Position numbers and translations under genes: made by a program. The notes beneath the pieces are model-generated. The model worked only from the letters and a program-made list of their open reading frames with translations, ran no database searches and was not told the origin of the DNA. Of a DNA stretch of 64,000 nt, positions 16,879 through 26,502 are shown in pieces (the first letter of the stretch is position 1; the number at the start of each line of letters is the position of its first letter). This DNA is from Bacillus sp. FJAT-29937 (GTDB lineage: Bacteria > Bacillota > Bacilli > Bacillales > Cytobacillaceae), in contig NZ_LMAS01000001.1 of assembly GCF_001509555.1 (NCBI RefSeq), forward strand, positions 280,971 to 344,970, in the 5' to 3' direction.

Positions 16879-18303
16879 TTATATTACTTGAAGAGCTTCT
16901 ATAATATGGGCTTCTTCCTCTTCTGTAACAGTTCTTAAATCTATTAATACTTCTTCTTTCTGAATACGTACAATAATGGAAGGAGAAAATTCTGTTCTTA
17001 ATTTTTTGCCAAGCTGCTCTGATTCCCTTTTTTTATGATTTATAACCGCAACTATAGAGGGAAGATTAACCTCTGGCATTGTCCCTCCACCTATTTGTGC
17101 AAAGCTTTCCCTAATTGAAAGGTCGTACTGATCAGAAACACTTTGCAATTTTTTGATAAAAACCTCTGTTCTTCCCTTAAGTTCCTCGCGTGATACTAAA
17201 ATATCTCTTATAACAGGGATATTCTTTAACCCTTTATCACCTTTAACATAATCCAGCAATGTTCCTTCAAGTGCTGCAAGTGTCATTTTATCCACTCTCA
17301 AAACACGAGAAAGCTGGTGTTTTTTTAGAAGACTTATTAACTGCTTCTTGCCGGCGATAATTCCAGCCTGCGGGCCTCCTAATAGCTTATCTCCGCTAAA
17401 TGATACAATGTCTGCACCTTGCTTGATTACATCTTTCACAACAGATTCTTCACCGATTCCATGCTTTCGAAAATCGTAGAGTGCCCCGCTCCCCAAATCT
17501 TCATAGAAAATGATATTTCTTTTCCTAGAAAGATCTGCTAATTCCTCTGTTTCAACCGATTTTGTAAATCCGATTACTTTGAAGTTGCTAGTATGTACTT
17601 TCAATATCATCGCTGTTTGTTCATTTAAAGCATTTTCATAGTCAGCCAAATGCGTTTTATTCGTTGTCCCAATTTCAACCAGCTTGGCGCCGCTCTCTTC
17701 CATAATGGATGAGATTCTGAAGGAACCGCCTATTTCAACGAGCTGACCGCGTGAGACGACTACTTCCCTATCCTTTGCTAAAGCCTTTAATATCAAATAA
17801 ACAGCAGCAGCATTATTATTTACAACCATCGCTGCTTCTGCACCTGTCATCTCCATTATTAATGCCTCTACATGGCTATGCCTGGAGCCGCGCTTCCCTT
17901 CATCTAATTGATACTCCAAATTGGAATAATGAAGAGCAATTTCAAGCATGTGCTGGGCAGCGTGATCACTCAATCGTGCTCTGCCAAGATTTGTATGAAG
18001 GATTGTCCCTGTCGCATTAATCACATGTTTTAATGTGTAATTCAGTTGTTTATGCAGTGCAGTCTCCAGCCTATTAAAAATCTCATCGATGAATTCCCTA
18101 CTGCCAGGCACTGCACCGAACCAATTATTTCGAGTCAATTCTTCCCGAATCTTTGAAAGGACATTCTTAAGCTGATTCGTCATATGTATATAATCAATCT
18201 CGTTAGTTTCTGCCAACAGAATAAATCGTTTTTCCTTTTGCAGCTCATGTACAGGGGGAATATTTCTTAGCAAGTGTTTCACCGTTTTCACTCCTATCTT
18301 CAT
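16879..18303 (-). CDS. selA: L-seryl-tRNA(Sec) selenium transferase SelA
   Basis: A 474-residue PLP enzyme that converts Ser-tRNA(Sec) to Sec-tRNA(Sec) with selenophosphate. Family features: RNIPPVHELQ near the N-terminus, GTILHTNLGRA, VVNNNAAAVYL, GSFRISSIMEESG, and the PLP-lysine motif SFSGDKLLGGPQAG (Lys near 305). Full length. It lies beside a Sec-containing Rdx gene and divergent selD, which supports an active selenocysteine system. The usual partner selB does not follow it: the next gene downstream is the convergent sspP, so selB and selC must be elsewhere in the genome. It probably has its own promoter after the rdx terminator. Confidence 0.95.
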   Translation of the reverse strand: MKIGVKTVKHLLRNIPPVHELQKEKRFILLAETNEIDYIHMTNQLKNVLSKIREELTRNNWFGAVPGSREFIDEIFNRLETALHKQLNYTLKHVINATGTILHTNLGRARLSDHAAQHMLEIALHYSNLEYQLDEGKRGSRHSHVEALIMEMTGAEAAMVVNNNAAAVYLILKALAKDREVVVSRGQLVEIGGSFRISSIMEESGAKLVEIGTTNKTHLADYENALNEQTAMILKVHTSNFKVIGFTKSVETEELADLSRKRNIIFYEDLGSGALYDFRKHGIGEESVVKDVIKQGADIVSFSGDKLLGGPQAGIIAGKKQLISLLKKHQLSRVLRVDKMTLAALEGTLLDYVKGDKGLKNIPVIRDILVSREELKGRTEVFIKKLQSVSDQYDLSIRESFAQIGGGTMPEVNLPSIVAVINHKKRESEQLGKKLRTEFSPSIIVRIQKEEVLIDLRTVTEEEEAHIIEALQVI

Positions 18304-18402
18304 TGAACTATTATATCATTTTTCACTAGCAAAATTCCCCATTCTATTATATTAATAACAGAATCAGTTTACATAATAATATTATTTTTAATAAGTAAAA
18401 GT

Positions 18403-18434
18403 AAAAAACCTTCCTCAATCAGAAGAAGGTTTAA
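18403..18434 (-). terminator. Terminator after the Rdx selenoprotein gene
   Basis: On the minus strand AAACCTTCTTC and a following AGGAAGGTTT pair around TGATTG, ending in TTTTTT. It overlaps the rdx stop and separates rdx from selA. Confidence 0.82.
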
Positions 18435-18679
18435 TCTACAAATTTGCTCTGTATTATTTCGATAAGTTCATTTGTTTTTGGAAATAATCCAATTTCATCT
18501 TTAGAGTAGATCTTTTCGCCATTCACAACCACTTCAAATACTCCGCCTTTGCTAGGTATGAGCTCTATTTTTTCGATAACATGACGGAAATGTGTCAGTA
18601 ATTCTTCTGCGGCACGCGCAGCTTTAGGAGCATAATTTCACATCATACAAAATTCAATGATGACATTTACCTTCTTCAA
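18431..18679 (-). CDS. SelW/Rdx-family selenoprotein with CxxU motif
   Basis: Codon 14 is TGA (18638-18640), so ordinary ORF callers miss the gene. Read as Sec the product is 82 residues beginning MKKVNVIIEFCMM-U-NYAPKA, followed by ARAAEELLTHF, PSKGGVFEVVVNGEKIYSK and LFPKTNELIEII. CxxU followed by NYAPKA at the N-terminus and GxFEV/GEKIYSK strands are the Rdx (SelW/SelT/SelH) thioredoxin-like fold. Start TTG at 18679 has GAGGAGG 7 bases upstream. A SECIS-type hairpin follows the UGA. Probably a cytoplasmic thiol/selenol redox protein. It lies between selA and selD. Confidence 0.92.
18607..18621 (-). promoter_or_regulatory. Putative SECIS apical hairpin of the Rdx gene
   Basis: CTGCG, loop CGTGC, CGCAG on the minus strand; the loop starts 21 bases after the UGA and contains GU, in the range seen for bacterial SECIS elements. 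Confidence 0.6.
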
Positions 18680-18828
18680 ACTTCGGCCTCCTCGGAAAAT
18701 AGGTTTTTTAAATTTTCGTATTTATATATGCCTCATTTTATTATAATCTCGTTTTTCCCGCAAACAATCAGTATTAATTTTGTGATTATATTGTTAAATA
18801 AAGGTATACTGAGTGTGGAGGTGGCAAA

Positions 18829-19878
18829 ATGAGCGAGCATGAAAAAATTCGGTTGACTTCCTTGTCAACAAAAGCCGGCTGAGGCTGCAAAATTGGTCCA
18901 GAGGACTTGACGCAAGTTTTGCGTCTATTACCACAGCAAGAACGAGTACCTGAGCTGCTTGTCGGCCATGAAACATCAGATGATGCTGGTGTATATAAAT
19001 TAACCGATTCAATTGCATTAATTCAAACAGTTGATTATTTCACTCCAATTGTTGATGATCCATATATGTTTGGTCAAATTGCCGCTGCAAATGCATTAAG
19101 TGATGTATATGCGATGGGTGGTCAGCCAAAAACGGTGCTTAATATCGTTGGCTACCCAGTGAAAAAACTAGGTCCAGACATGCTAGCTGAAATTTTAAGA
19201 GGGGCAGCCGATAAAGTGAGCGAGGCTGGTGCCGTAACGGTTGGCGGACATTCGGTTGATGACCAGGAACCTAAATTTGGTTTGTCTGTCACTGGCATTG
19301 TTCATCCAGAACGTTTCTGGAGAAATGTCGGTGCGATGCCAGGAGATTCCCTTGTTTTAACAAAACCTATTGGCGTTGGAATTTTGACAACTGGGATCAA
19401 AAGAGGTGCTGTTACCGAGGAACAGGAACGAACGGTTACCGATACAATGGCGATGCTAAATAAAACAGCCGCGGAAATTCTGACGGCTTTTGAGCCACAT
19501 GCTGTCACAGATGTAACCGGATTCGGATTACTTGGACATGGGAGTGAAATTGCCCGTGGAAGTGATGTAACCATCGAGATCGATTACGATAAAGTTCCGC
19601 TCTTAGACGGTACATACAAGCTTGCCGAACAAGGAATCATCCCAGGGGGATCGAAGGCGAACCATAAATGGCTAATTGAGGATGTGGAATATGAAAATAT
19701 CCCCATAGAAAGCCAACTAATATTATGTGACGCGATAACTTCTGGAGGGTTGCTTGTTTCGATGCCGGAAAATCAAGCAGCAGCCTATGTAACAAAATTA
19801 CATGAAGCAGGAATGCCCTTTGCCTCTATTATTGGCAAAGTACATTCAAAAAAGGATAAATTGATTTACGTGAAATAA
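18829..19878 (+). CDS. selD: Selenophosphate synthetase SelD, itself a selenoprotein (Sec18)
   Basis: Makes selenophosphate from selenide and ATP for SelA and selenouridine synthesis. Read from ATG 18829 (after GGAGGTGGCAAA) the protein starts MSEHEKIRLTSLSTKAG, then TGA (18880-18882), then GCKIGPEDL. The family motif is G(C/U)GCK, so the TGA replaces the catalytic Cys with Sec. Later motifs include VDYFTPIVDDPYMFGQIAAA and GGHSVDDQEPK of the AIRS/PurM fold. Total 349 residues, full length. A 7-bp perfect hairpin follows at SECIS distance. Calling a start at 18907 would lose the active site. Its own synthesis needs the product of its reaction, a known autogenous loop for Sec-SelD. Confidence 0.95.
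18909..18925 (+). promoter_or_regulatory. Putative SECIS hairpin of selD
   Basis: GACGCAA, loop GTT, TTGCGTC: a perfect 7-bp stem; the loop starts 33 bases after the UGA and begins with GU, as in bacterial SECIS elements. Confidence 0.72.
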
Positions 19879-19924
19879 TAGCGCTTCCCTTTTATTCTAA
19901 AAATCATTTGTGAGGATGGTTTTC

Positions 19925-20662
19925 ATGGAAGTTCAAAAATATTTAAAGAGATTGGCAATGGAGAAAAGTTCACCAACTCTCGACTACCTTTCATTTTTGC
20001 AATTGAATCACATGGAAAAGATCCCTTTTGAAAATCTCGATGTGACTAGAAAGGTTAGTATTGAACTGGACCTTGGACGCATTTACAATAAAGTAATTGG
20101 CCGGCATCGCGGCGGTTATTGTTATGAGCTGAATGGTCTTTTCCAGCAGTTATTAACCGAGCTCGGCTTTAATTCTCATTTAATTGCTTGCACGGTCAAT
20201 AAGCCAACAGGATGGGCAAAACCAGATACCCATGCCGCCATCATTGTTCAACTCGATCAGCCCTATCTAGTTGATGTTGGATTTGGTGACTCTGTCAGGC
20301 AGCCTGTACCTTTAACGGGTGAAGAACGTAGCGATGTGAGTGGGACATATCGGGTCAATCAAACAGCTGAAGGATTATATGATCTCCAAAGATATGAAGA
20401 GCAGGAGTGGAAAATATTATATCGCTTTTCTGAGTTATCGAAACAGATCGGTGAATTCAAAGAAGGCTGCATTTACAATCAAATATCTCCTGATTCATCA
20501 TTTACACATGGAGATATCGTTACTATCGCAACAAAGACAGGCAGAATAACATTAAATGGGTTATCAGTTACTGAAACCAATAACGGGCAGAAAAGTAAGT
20601 GGGATTTAACTGAAGAAGATAAAAATCAGTTTTTAAAAGAAGTATTTCAAATTACACTTTAG
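19925..20662 (+). CDS. Arylamine N-acetyltransferase
   Basis: A 245-residue NAT enzyme that moves an acetyl group from acetyl-CoA to arylamines or hydrazines. The Cys-His-Asp triad is visible: Cys66 in RGGYCYELNG, His in KPDTHAAIIV (about 105) and Asp in LVDVGFGDS (about 120). ATG at 19925 is preferred over GTG at 19910 because GAGG lies 9 bases upstream. It is 46 bases after selD and may be cotranscribed, but I see no functional link. It ends at a shared terminator. Confidence 0.9.
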   Translation: MEVQKYLKRLAMEKSSPTLDYLSFLQLNHMEKIPFENLDVTRKVSIELDLGRIYNKVIGRHRGGYCYELNGLFQQLLTELGFNSHLIACTVNKPTGWAKPDTHAAIIVQLDQPYLVDVGFGDSVRQPVPLTGEERSDVSGTYRVNQTAEGLYDLQRYEEQEWKILYRFSELSKQIGEFKEGCIYNQISPDSSFTHGDIVTIATKTGRITLNGLSVTETNNGQKSKWDLTEEDKNQFLKEVFQITL

Positions 20663-20708
20663 TATACGTATAGTAATAACTTAAGATAACATAGAGATCG
20701 TTATAAAC

Positions 20709-20751
20709 CAAAAAAGACTATCAAATATATGTTAATTGATAGTCTTTTTTA
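20709..20751. terminator. Bidirectional terminator between the NAT gene and glyA
   Basis: AAAAAAGACTATCAA pairs with TTGATAGTCTTTTTT around about 12 AT-rich bases; T tracts on both strands. Confidence 0.9.
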
Positions 20752-20785
20752 CATTGTGATTTTTAGTGGCTTAGCCCTTTACAAC

Positions 20786-22036
20786 TTAAACAAGTACTGA
20801 TTGTTGAAAAAGCGGATACCTGCTACAAATAGATTTAGTTTGTTCCTTCGCTTTTTCTAAAACTGCTGGGTCCCCTTTACTCTTTAAGACAGATGCAATA
20901 ATTTTCGCAATTTCCACCATCTCTTCTTTTTTCATTCCACGTGTCGTCAAAGCAGGCGTACCCATGCGGATTCCGCTTGTAACAAACGGACTTTGCGGAT
21001 CATATGGGATTGTGTTTTTGTTGACGGTGATGCCCGCATCTTCAAGCAGCTTTTCCGCCTCTTTGCCTGTTAAATCCCACGGGCGAACATCTAGTAATAC
21101 AATATGATTATCAGTTCCTCCGGAGACGAGGGCTGCGCCTTCTTTCACTAACTCTTGACCAAGTGTTTCTGCATTTTCGATGACTTGTTTAGCATATTCT
21201 TTAAAACTTGGCTGCAATGCTTCGTTAAAAGCAACCGCCTTCGCCGCAATAATATGCATTTGTGGGCCGCCTTGAATGCCAGGGAACACCGCTTTATTAA
21301 TAGCTTTGATAATTTCTTCATCATTCGTCAAAATAATACCGCCACGTGGACCTCTTAATGTTTTATGCGTTGTACTGGTCACGATATCTGCATATGGAAT
21401 TGGTGATGGATGTAGACCTGCAGCAACAAGTCCTGCAATATGCGCCATATCAACCATTAATTTTGCGCTAACTTTATCGGCAATTTCTCTAAATCTAGCA
21501 AAATCAATTGTTCTTGTATATGCGCTTCCGCCTGCAATAATTAATTTTGGCTGTTCTTTTTCAGCAATTGCTTCAAGTTCATCATAATCAATCAGATGAT
21601 TATCTTCTCTTACACCATATGACACAACCTCAAACCATTTTCCTGACATGTTTACCGGACTTCCATGGGTTAGATGCCCACCGTGTGATAAGTTCATTCC
21701 CATAATTTTATCGCCTGGCTGAAGCAATGCAAAAAATACAGCTGTATTCGCTTGCGCACCTGAGTGAGCTTGGACGTTTGCAAATTTAGCGCCAAATAAT
21801 TTAGTTAAACGTTCAATAGCAACATTTTCAACAACATCTACATTTTCGCATCCACCGTAATAACGCTTACCAGGATACCCTTCTGCATATTTATTCGTCA
21901 ATACGCTCCCCATAGCTTCTAATACATCATCACTTACAAAGTTTTCTGATGCGATTAGCTCTAACGCATGGTGCTGGCGGTGACTTTCCTTCTCAATCGC
22001 TTCAAAAATAGTTAAATCATTTTCTCGTAAACTCAT
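20786..22036 (-). CDS. glyA: Serine hydroxymethyltransferase
   Basis: A 416-residue PLP enzyme interconverting serine and glycine with tetrahydrofolate. Motifs: [46 protein letters not shown], and [14 protein letters not shown] with the PLP lysine near residue 228. Full length. The sequence looks more divergent from B. subtilis GlyA than most genes here, and it lies by a permease instead of the usual upp/ywl location, so it may be a second, catabolic copy. A tandem glycine riboswitch lies 160 bases upstream, so glycine probably induces it. AAGGAGGAAT precedes the ATG. Confidence 0.95.
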   Translation of the reverse strand: MSLRENDLTIFEAIEKESHRQHHALELIASENFVSDDVLEAMGSVLTNKYAEGYPGKRYYGGCENVDVVENVAIERLTKLFGAKFANVQAHSGAQANTAVFFALLQPGDKIMGMNLSHGGHLTHGSPVNMSGKWFEVVSYGVREDNHLIDYDELEAIAEKEQPKLIIAGGSAYTRTIDFARFREIADKVSAKLMVDMAHIAGLVAAGLHPSPIPYADIVTSTTHKTLRGPRGGIILTNDEEIIKAINKAVFPGIQGGPQMHIIAAKAVAFNEALQPSFKEYAKQVIENAETLGQELVKEGAALVSGGTDNHIVLLDVRPWDLTGKEAEKLLEDAGITVNKNTIPYDPQSPFVTSGIRMGTPALTTRGMKKEEMVEIAKIIASVLKSKGDPAVLEKAKEQTKSICSRYPLFQQSVLV

Positions 22037-22198
22037 ATTTATTCCTCCTTCATTTTCAAATCAAACTTTCCCTATCTGTTTTAAAATCACTTTTTTGAAT
22101 TTGCAATATTGCGAATTCCAAATCGTCTGTTCTGCTACATTCATTCTTTAACAAGACTTTTGCAGGTAAACAATACGCTTTGCTGTCATTTTTTGAAC

Positions 22199-22254
22199 AC
22201 AAAAAAGGACAGAAAAGGGTATTGATGCGCTCTCTCCCCCTTCTCTGTCCTTTT
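22199..22254 (-). terminator. Expression-platform terminator of the glycine riboswitch
   Basis: On the minus strand AAAAGGACAGAGAAGGG pairs with CCCTTTTCTGTCCTTTT and is followed by T residues. Its 5' arm overlaps the end of the second aptamer, so aptamer folding can prevent termination. Confidence 0.85.
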
Positions 22255-22430
22255 ACCTGAAAGTTTAACTCTATATAAGAGTCTTCCCCTTTGGTGGCGT
22301 TTAATAAACGCGCTCTCCAGAGTAACGTCCAGTTGTAGTTCTTCTACCTGAGAGATTAGTTCCAAGGGTATTTTTGGAACTTGCTCCTTCGGTGGCATTG
22401 ACGACTACACTCTCCTACAACTATCATCCG
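22255..22430 (-). promoter_or_regulatory. Tandem glycine riboswitch upstream of glyA
   Basis: Two glycine aptamers lie head to tail on the minus strand. Aptamer 1 starts near 22425 with GGAGAGTG and includes GCCACCGAAGGAGCAA and AATCTCTCAGGT. Aptamer 2 starts near 22325 with CTCTGGAGAGC and includes GCCACCAAAGGGGAAG and AAACTTTCAGGT. These are the conserved cores of the gcvT-type element. A terminator follows. The arrangement is that of a glycine-ON switch; the only gene downstream is glyA. Confidence 0.92.
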
Positions 22431-22567
22431 TACTTTATTTAATTTTCGTAATTATAAGAATAAAAGGTTTATTATAATATGTCAATATTCTTTTGGAAAA
22501 ATTTCATTTGTTTGAGTAAGTAAGTTGATCACCATTTATTCGACAGGTTTCCAACTCATCTAAATTT

Positions 22568-23941
22568 TTACGCTGCATTACCTTTATTCGAATGATTTAC
22601 CTTTAATTGCCTAAACATATAAATCGCTATCAGCATAATAAACCAAACAGGAGTTACGAACAAGGCAACACGAGTATCTTCCGCTAGTGCTAGCACGACA
22701 AGAACGAAGGCTAAGAAAGCAAGAATCAAATAATTAGAAAATGGATAAAGCGGTAACTTAAATTTATTCACTTTCGCTAAATCAGGTCTTGTTTTACGGT
22801 ATTTCAAATGGCTGATAACCGTAATTCCCCAAATAAAGATGAAACATACGGTAGATACACTTGTAATCAGTGTAAATACTCCTTTTGGCATTACATAGTT
22901 CAAAACAACGGAAAGGAGAATGACGCCCGTTGAAAAGAGCAATGCATTGGAAGGTACTTTACGGGAATCAAGTTTTGTAAATGGAACAGGCGCATGATTA
23001 TCTTTTCCAAGTGAGTATAACATCCTGCTTGTACTGAAAATGGCGCTATTGCCTGCAGAAGCTGCGGATGTAAGGACGACAAAATTGACAATACCTGCAG
23101 CTGCAGCAATACCTAGCCCTACGAAAACTTGAACGAACGGACTTTCCATTGGGTTGATTGAGTTCCACGGATATACACTCATAATAACAATCAGTGCACC
23201 AATGTAGAAAATAATAATCCGAATAGGAATACTATTAATTGCTTTTGGGATTACTTTTTCTGGATCTTTCGTCTCACCTGCTGTCAATCCCACAAGCTCT
23301 ATACCGACAAAAGCAAACACGACCATCTGGAATGAGAGAATAAATCCATTTATGCCATTCGGAAACATTCCGCCGTGACTCCATAAATTCGTGAGACTAG
23401 CTGTGCCTGCATTTGAGGTAAAGCCAGTAATAATCATAAAGGCTCCAACTGCAATTAGTGCTAGAATCGCGATAATTTTAATTAATGCGAACCAAAATTC
23501 TAATTCGCCAAAAAGTTTGACAGTTGCCAGGTTCATAACGAGCAACACGACTAGCGCAATTAAAGCTGGCATCCACTGTGGTACACTAGGGAACCAATAC
23601 TGAAAGTAAAGACCAACTGCTGTTAAGTCAGCCATTGCGATGGAAATCCAGCAAAACCAGTAGGTCCAGCCAGTAATAAATGCTGCCATATTCCCTAAAT
23701 AATCTTGTACAAAGTCTACAAAGGAATGATATTTCAGATTGCTTAAGAGCAGCTCTCCAAGTGCGCGCATGATTAAAAAGCAAATTAAGCCTGTAATCAT
23801 GTAAGCAAATAAAATCGATGGTCCTGTTAAATGAATAGATTTTCCTGCCCCAAGAAATAATCCAGTTCCGATCGCTCCGCCAATGGCGATTAGCTGGACA
23901 TGCCTGTTCTTTAGGCCTCTTTCCAATTGTTGTTCCTGCAT
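22568..23941 (-). CDS. APC-family amino acid permease, CycA/AapA type
   Basis: A 457-residue, 12-segment amino acid:proton symporter. The N-terminus LKNRHVQLIAIGGAIGTGLF is the APC glycine-rich motif of the AAT subfamily, and the segment SFQMVVFAFVGIELVGLTAG with ETKDPEKVIPKAIN follows. It resembles CycA/AapA carriers for D-serine, D-alanine and glycine; specificity cannot be read from sequence alone. Next to the glycine-responsive glyA and threonine-to-glycine genes, glycine/serine/alanine uptake is plausible. It is transcribed toward glyA but the riboswitch lies between, so it is a separate unit. GGAGTGAG precedes the ATG. Confidence 0.85.
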   Translation of the reverse strand: MQEQQLERGLKNRHVQLIAIGGAIGTGLFLGAGKSIHLTGPSILFAYMITGLICFLIMRALGELLLSNLKYHSFVDFVQDYLGNMAAFITGWTYWFCWISIAMADLTAVGLYFQYWFPSVPQWMPALIALVVLLVMNLATVKLFGELEFWFALIKIIAILALIAVGAFMIITGFTSNAGTASLTNLWSHGGMFPNGINGFILSFQMVVFAFVGIELVGLTAGETKDPEKVIPKAINSIPIRIIIFYIGALIVIMSVYPWNSINPMESPFVQVFVGLGIAAAAGIVNFVVLTSAASAGNSAIFSTSRMLYSLGKDNHAPVPFTKLDSRKVPSNALLFSTGVILLSVVLNYVMPKGVFTLITSVSTVCFIFIWGITVISHLKYRKTRPDLAKVNKFKLPLYPFSNYLILAFLAFVLVVLALAEDTRVALFVTPVWFIMLIAIYMFRQLKVNHSNKGNAA

Positions 23942-24250
23942 AGTTTTCTCACTCCTTTTTTCAAGGGTAGATCCGAGTGTTTCCTAAACATAATTAGATA
24001 TTTTTCTATAACAATAAAAACAAGAAAAAACAGGAACTTCCCTATTTCTCTATAATAAAAATATAAATTTATAGAATAATAATGTCAATTGAATTTTCTC
24101 AATATATTTTATTTTTTAAGCTATTCGAACAAATTAACCATTAATAATTAAGAGAATCGTTAACTTCACCCATCTATTGAGACTAATGAATCATTATAAT
24201 GAAAAAGTATTCTGAATTTAAAAATAGTATTCTAATTAACGTTCTATTTA
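23942..24250. other. Gap without a gene upstream of the permease
   Basis: About 310 bases of very AT-rich sequence. It should hold the permease promoter. I see no RNA element or open frame of note. Confidence 0.5.
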
Positions 24251-24292
24251 AAAAACCAAAAGGCAGCTTTATTTTGCTGCCTTTTGGTTTGC
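24251..24292 (-). terminator. Terminator of the kbl-tdh operon
   Basis: AAACCAAAAGGCAGC and GCTGCCTTTTGGTTT form a perfect 15-bp stem around about 8 bases, with an adjacent A/T tract. Confidence 0.88.
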
Positions 24293-24300
24293 ATTTCATC

Positions 24301-25239
24301 TTATTTACGAAGCTTTTCTAACATATCCTTCGTCATTTTAGCTAAATCATATTCTGCCTTAAAGCCCCACTCTTCTCTTGCAGCTGTGGCATCAAGTGAA
24401 TTTGGCCAGCTGTCAGCAATTGTTTGACGAACAGGATCCACCTGATAATCCATCGTAAATTCTGGAATAGACTTACGAATTTCTGCTGCGATTTGTTCCG
24501 GTTCGAAGCTCATCGCTGTCACATTAAATGAATTTCGATGCTTTAATTTTGAAGCGTCTGCTTCCATCAAGTCTACAATTGCATTTAAAGCATCAGGCAT
24601 ATACATCATATCCATATAAGTTCCTTCGGCAATATAAGATGTATAGTGTTTCTTTTGGATTGCTTCATAGTAAATTTCTACAGCATAGTCGGTTGTACCG
24701 CCTCCAGGAGGAGTCACATGCGAGATTAATCCTGGAAATCTCAAGCCTCTCGTATCCACACCAAATTTATAATAGTAATAATCAGCAAGTAATTCCCCTG
24801 CCACTTTATTAACCCCATACATAGTAGTAGGGCGCTGAATCGTGTCTTGTGGAGTATGATCCTTTGGTGTGGATGGACCAAAGGCACCAATCGAGCTTGG
24901 GGTGAAAAACTTGCAATTTAATTCACGGGCGGCTTCAAGTGCATTTACAAGTCCGCCCATATTTAAATTCCAAGCAAATACCGGATTTTTTTCAGCAGTT
25001 GCGGAAAGTAAAGCAGCCATATGAATAATCGTATCCACTTGATACTTCTTAGCCATTTCAATCATCGTTTTCGTATCTGTTACATCTACCACTTCAAAAG
25101 GACCAGATAGAGCAGCGTCTGAATCATTTTTTCTAATATCTGTCGCAATTACATTGTCAGTCCCATAAATATCTCTAAGTTTCAATGTTAGCTCTGAGCC
25201 AATTTGACCTAATGCCCCTGTAATAAAAACCTTTTTCAT
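24301..25239 (-). CDS. tdh: L-threonine 3-dehydrogenase, SDR type
   Basis: A 312-residue NAD-dependent extended short-chain dehydrogenase that oxidises threonine to 2-amino-3-ketobutyrate. Visible: the NAD-binding [10 protein letters not shown] (about 8-17), the catalytic Tyr and Lys in [11 protein letters not shown] (about 140), SSIGAFGP, and [11 protein letters not shown], typical of the epimerase-like TDH family found in Bacillus-type bacteria and not the zinc MDR type. It is the second gene after kbl, with a 69-base gap. The product is unstable and needs the neighbouring Kbl, which fits the operon. Confidence 0.92.
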   Translation of the reverse strand: MKKVFITGALGQIGSELTLKLRDIYGTDNVIATDIRKNDSDAALSGPFEVVDVTDTKTMIEMAKKYQVDTIIHMAALLSATAEKNPVFAWNLNMGGLVNALEAARELNCKFFTPSSIGAFGPSTPKDHTPQDTIQRPTTMYGVNKVAGELLADYYYYKFGVDTRGLRFPGLISHVTPPGGGTTDYAVEIYYEAIQKKHYTSYIAEGTYMDMMYMPDALNAIVDLMEADASKLKHRNSFNVTAMSFEPEQIAAEIRKSIPEFTMDYQVDPVRQTIADSWPNSLDATAAREEWGFKAEYDLAKMTKDMLEKLRK

Positions 25240-25308
25240 ATGATCTCCAAACCTTCCCTCTGAAAAATTCTTGTTTGTCTCTATACTTTTGGATTGTATA
25301 GCGCGAAT

Positions 25309-26502
25309 TTATTGAATGACACCCATCTCTTTCCCTACTTTTTCATAAATAGCAATCGCTTGATCAAGCATGTCTTTCGTATGTGCAGCTGTTGGCATAT
25401 TTCTAACCCTTCCAGTGCCCTGCGGAACAGTTGGGAACACAATTGACTTCGCATATACGCCCGCCTCGTTCAGTTTCTTACTGAACTCCTGTGTCTTCAC
25501 TTCATCACCAATAATACAAGGAGTGATTGGTGTTTCACTTTCACCAATATTAAAGCCTAAATTCTTTAAACCTGCTTTTAAATAATTGGCATTCTCCCAA
25601 AGCTTCTCATTCAATTCCGTGCTATCCATTAATATTTCAATCGCTTTAATACTTGCGGCTACATCTGCAGGAGTTAAGGATGTAGAAAACAAGAACGGTC
25701 TGCTTCTTACCTTTAACCAATCGATTAACTCTTGTTTTCCGGCAACATATCCGCCAACAACTCCAATTGCTTTTGAAAGAGTGCCAATTTGGAAATCAAC
25801 TTTATCTGAAAGACCGAAATGCTTTACTGTACCTGCCCCTTCACCTAAAACGCCTGATCCATGAGCATCATCCACATAAGTAATCAGGTCAAATTCTTCC
25901 GCGATTTTCACAATTTCCGGAAGCTTCGCAATATCTCCATCCATTGAGAAAACCCCATCTGTAATGACCATGATTTTATTGTATAATCCTGATTCCTTCG
26001 CCTCTTTTGCTTTTGCTCTTAAATCTTCCATGTCTGAATGGTTAAAACGGATAATCTTGGCTCTCGATAAACGGCAGCCATCAATGATAGAAGCATGATT
26101 CAATTCATCGGAAAGAATCGCGTCATTTTTGTCCATAACAGCTGAAATGGCAGCCATATTACAATTGAAGCCAGATTGATAGGCAATAGCTGCCTCAGTA
26201 TGTTTAAATTCAGCGAGTTTTTCCTCAAGCTTTACATGCAGTTCTAATGTTCCGTTAATTGTCCGAACGGCCCCCGCTCCAACCCCGAATTTATTAATTG
26301 CTTCAGTTGCGGCTTCCTTTAATTTAGAATCGGTAGCCAGTCCTAAATAGTTATTAGAAGATAAATTAATAAGCTCTCTGCCGTTAATTTTGATCATCGG
26401 ACCATTTGCGCTTTCTAACGGGTCAATGACATTATATAAACCCTTCCCTTTTAAATCCTCTAAATTTTCTTTCAAAAATGCATCTAATGTTTTACTTGAC
26501 AT
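25309..26502 (-). CDS. kbl: Glycine C-acetyltransferase (2-amino-3-ketobutyrate CoA ligase)
   Basis: A 397-residue alpha-oxoamine synthase. It splits 2-amino-3-ketobutyrate with CoA to glycine and acetyl-CoA. Motifs: [42 protein letters not shown], and [15 protein letters not shown] with the PLP lysine near residue 244. Full length. With tdh it completes threonine to glycine; glyA upstream in the map can use the glycine. GGGGGC precedes the ATG. Confidence 0.93.
   Translation of the reverse strand: MSSKTLDAFLKENLEDLKGKGLYNVIDPLESANGPMIKINGRELINLSSNNYLGLATDSKLKEAATEAINKFGVGAGAVRTINGTLELHVKLEEKLAEFKHTEAAIAYQSGFNCNMAAISAVMDKNDAILSDELNHASIIDGCRLSRAKIIRFNHSDMEDLRAKAKEAKESGLYNKIMVITDGVFSMDGDIAKLPEIVKIAEEFDLITYVDDAHGSGVLGEGAGTVKHFGLSDKVDFQIGTLSKAIGVVGGYVAGKQELIDWLKVRSRPFLFSTSLTPADVAASIKAIEILMDSTELNEKLWENANYLKAGLKNLGFNIGESETPITPCIIGDEVKTQEFSKKLNEAGVYAKSIVFPTVPQGTGRVRNMPTAAHTKDMLDQAIAIYEKVGKEMGVIQ

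Noticed and set aside
22186..22398. A 70-codon open frame across the glycine riboswitch
   Set aside because: It is the structured RNA read as a frame; the aptamer cores and terminator explain the sequence.
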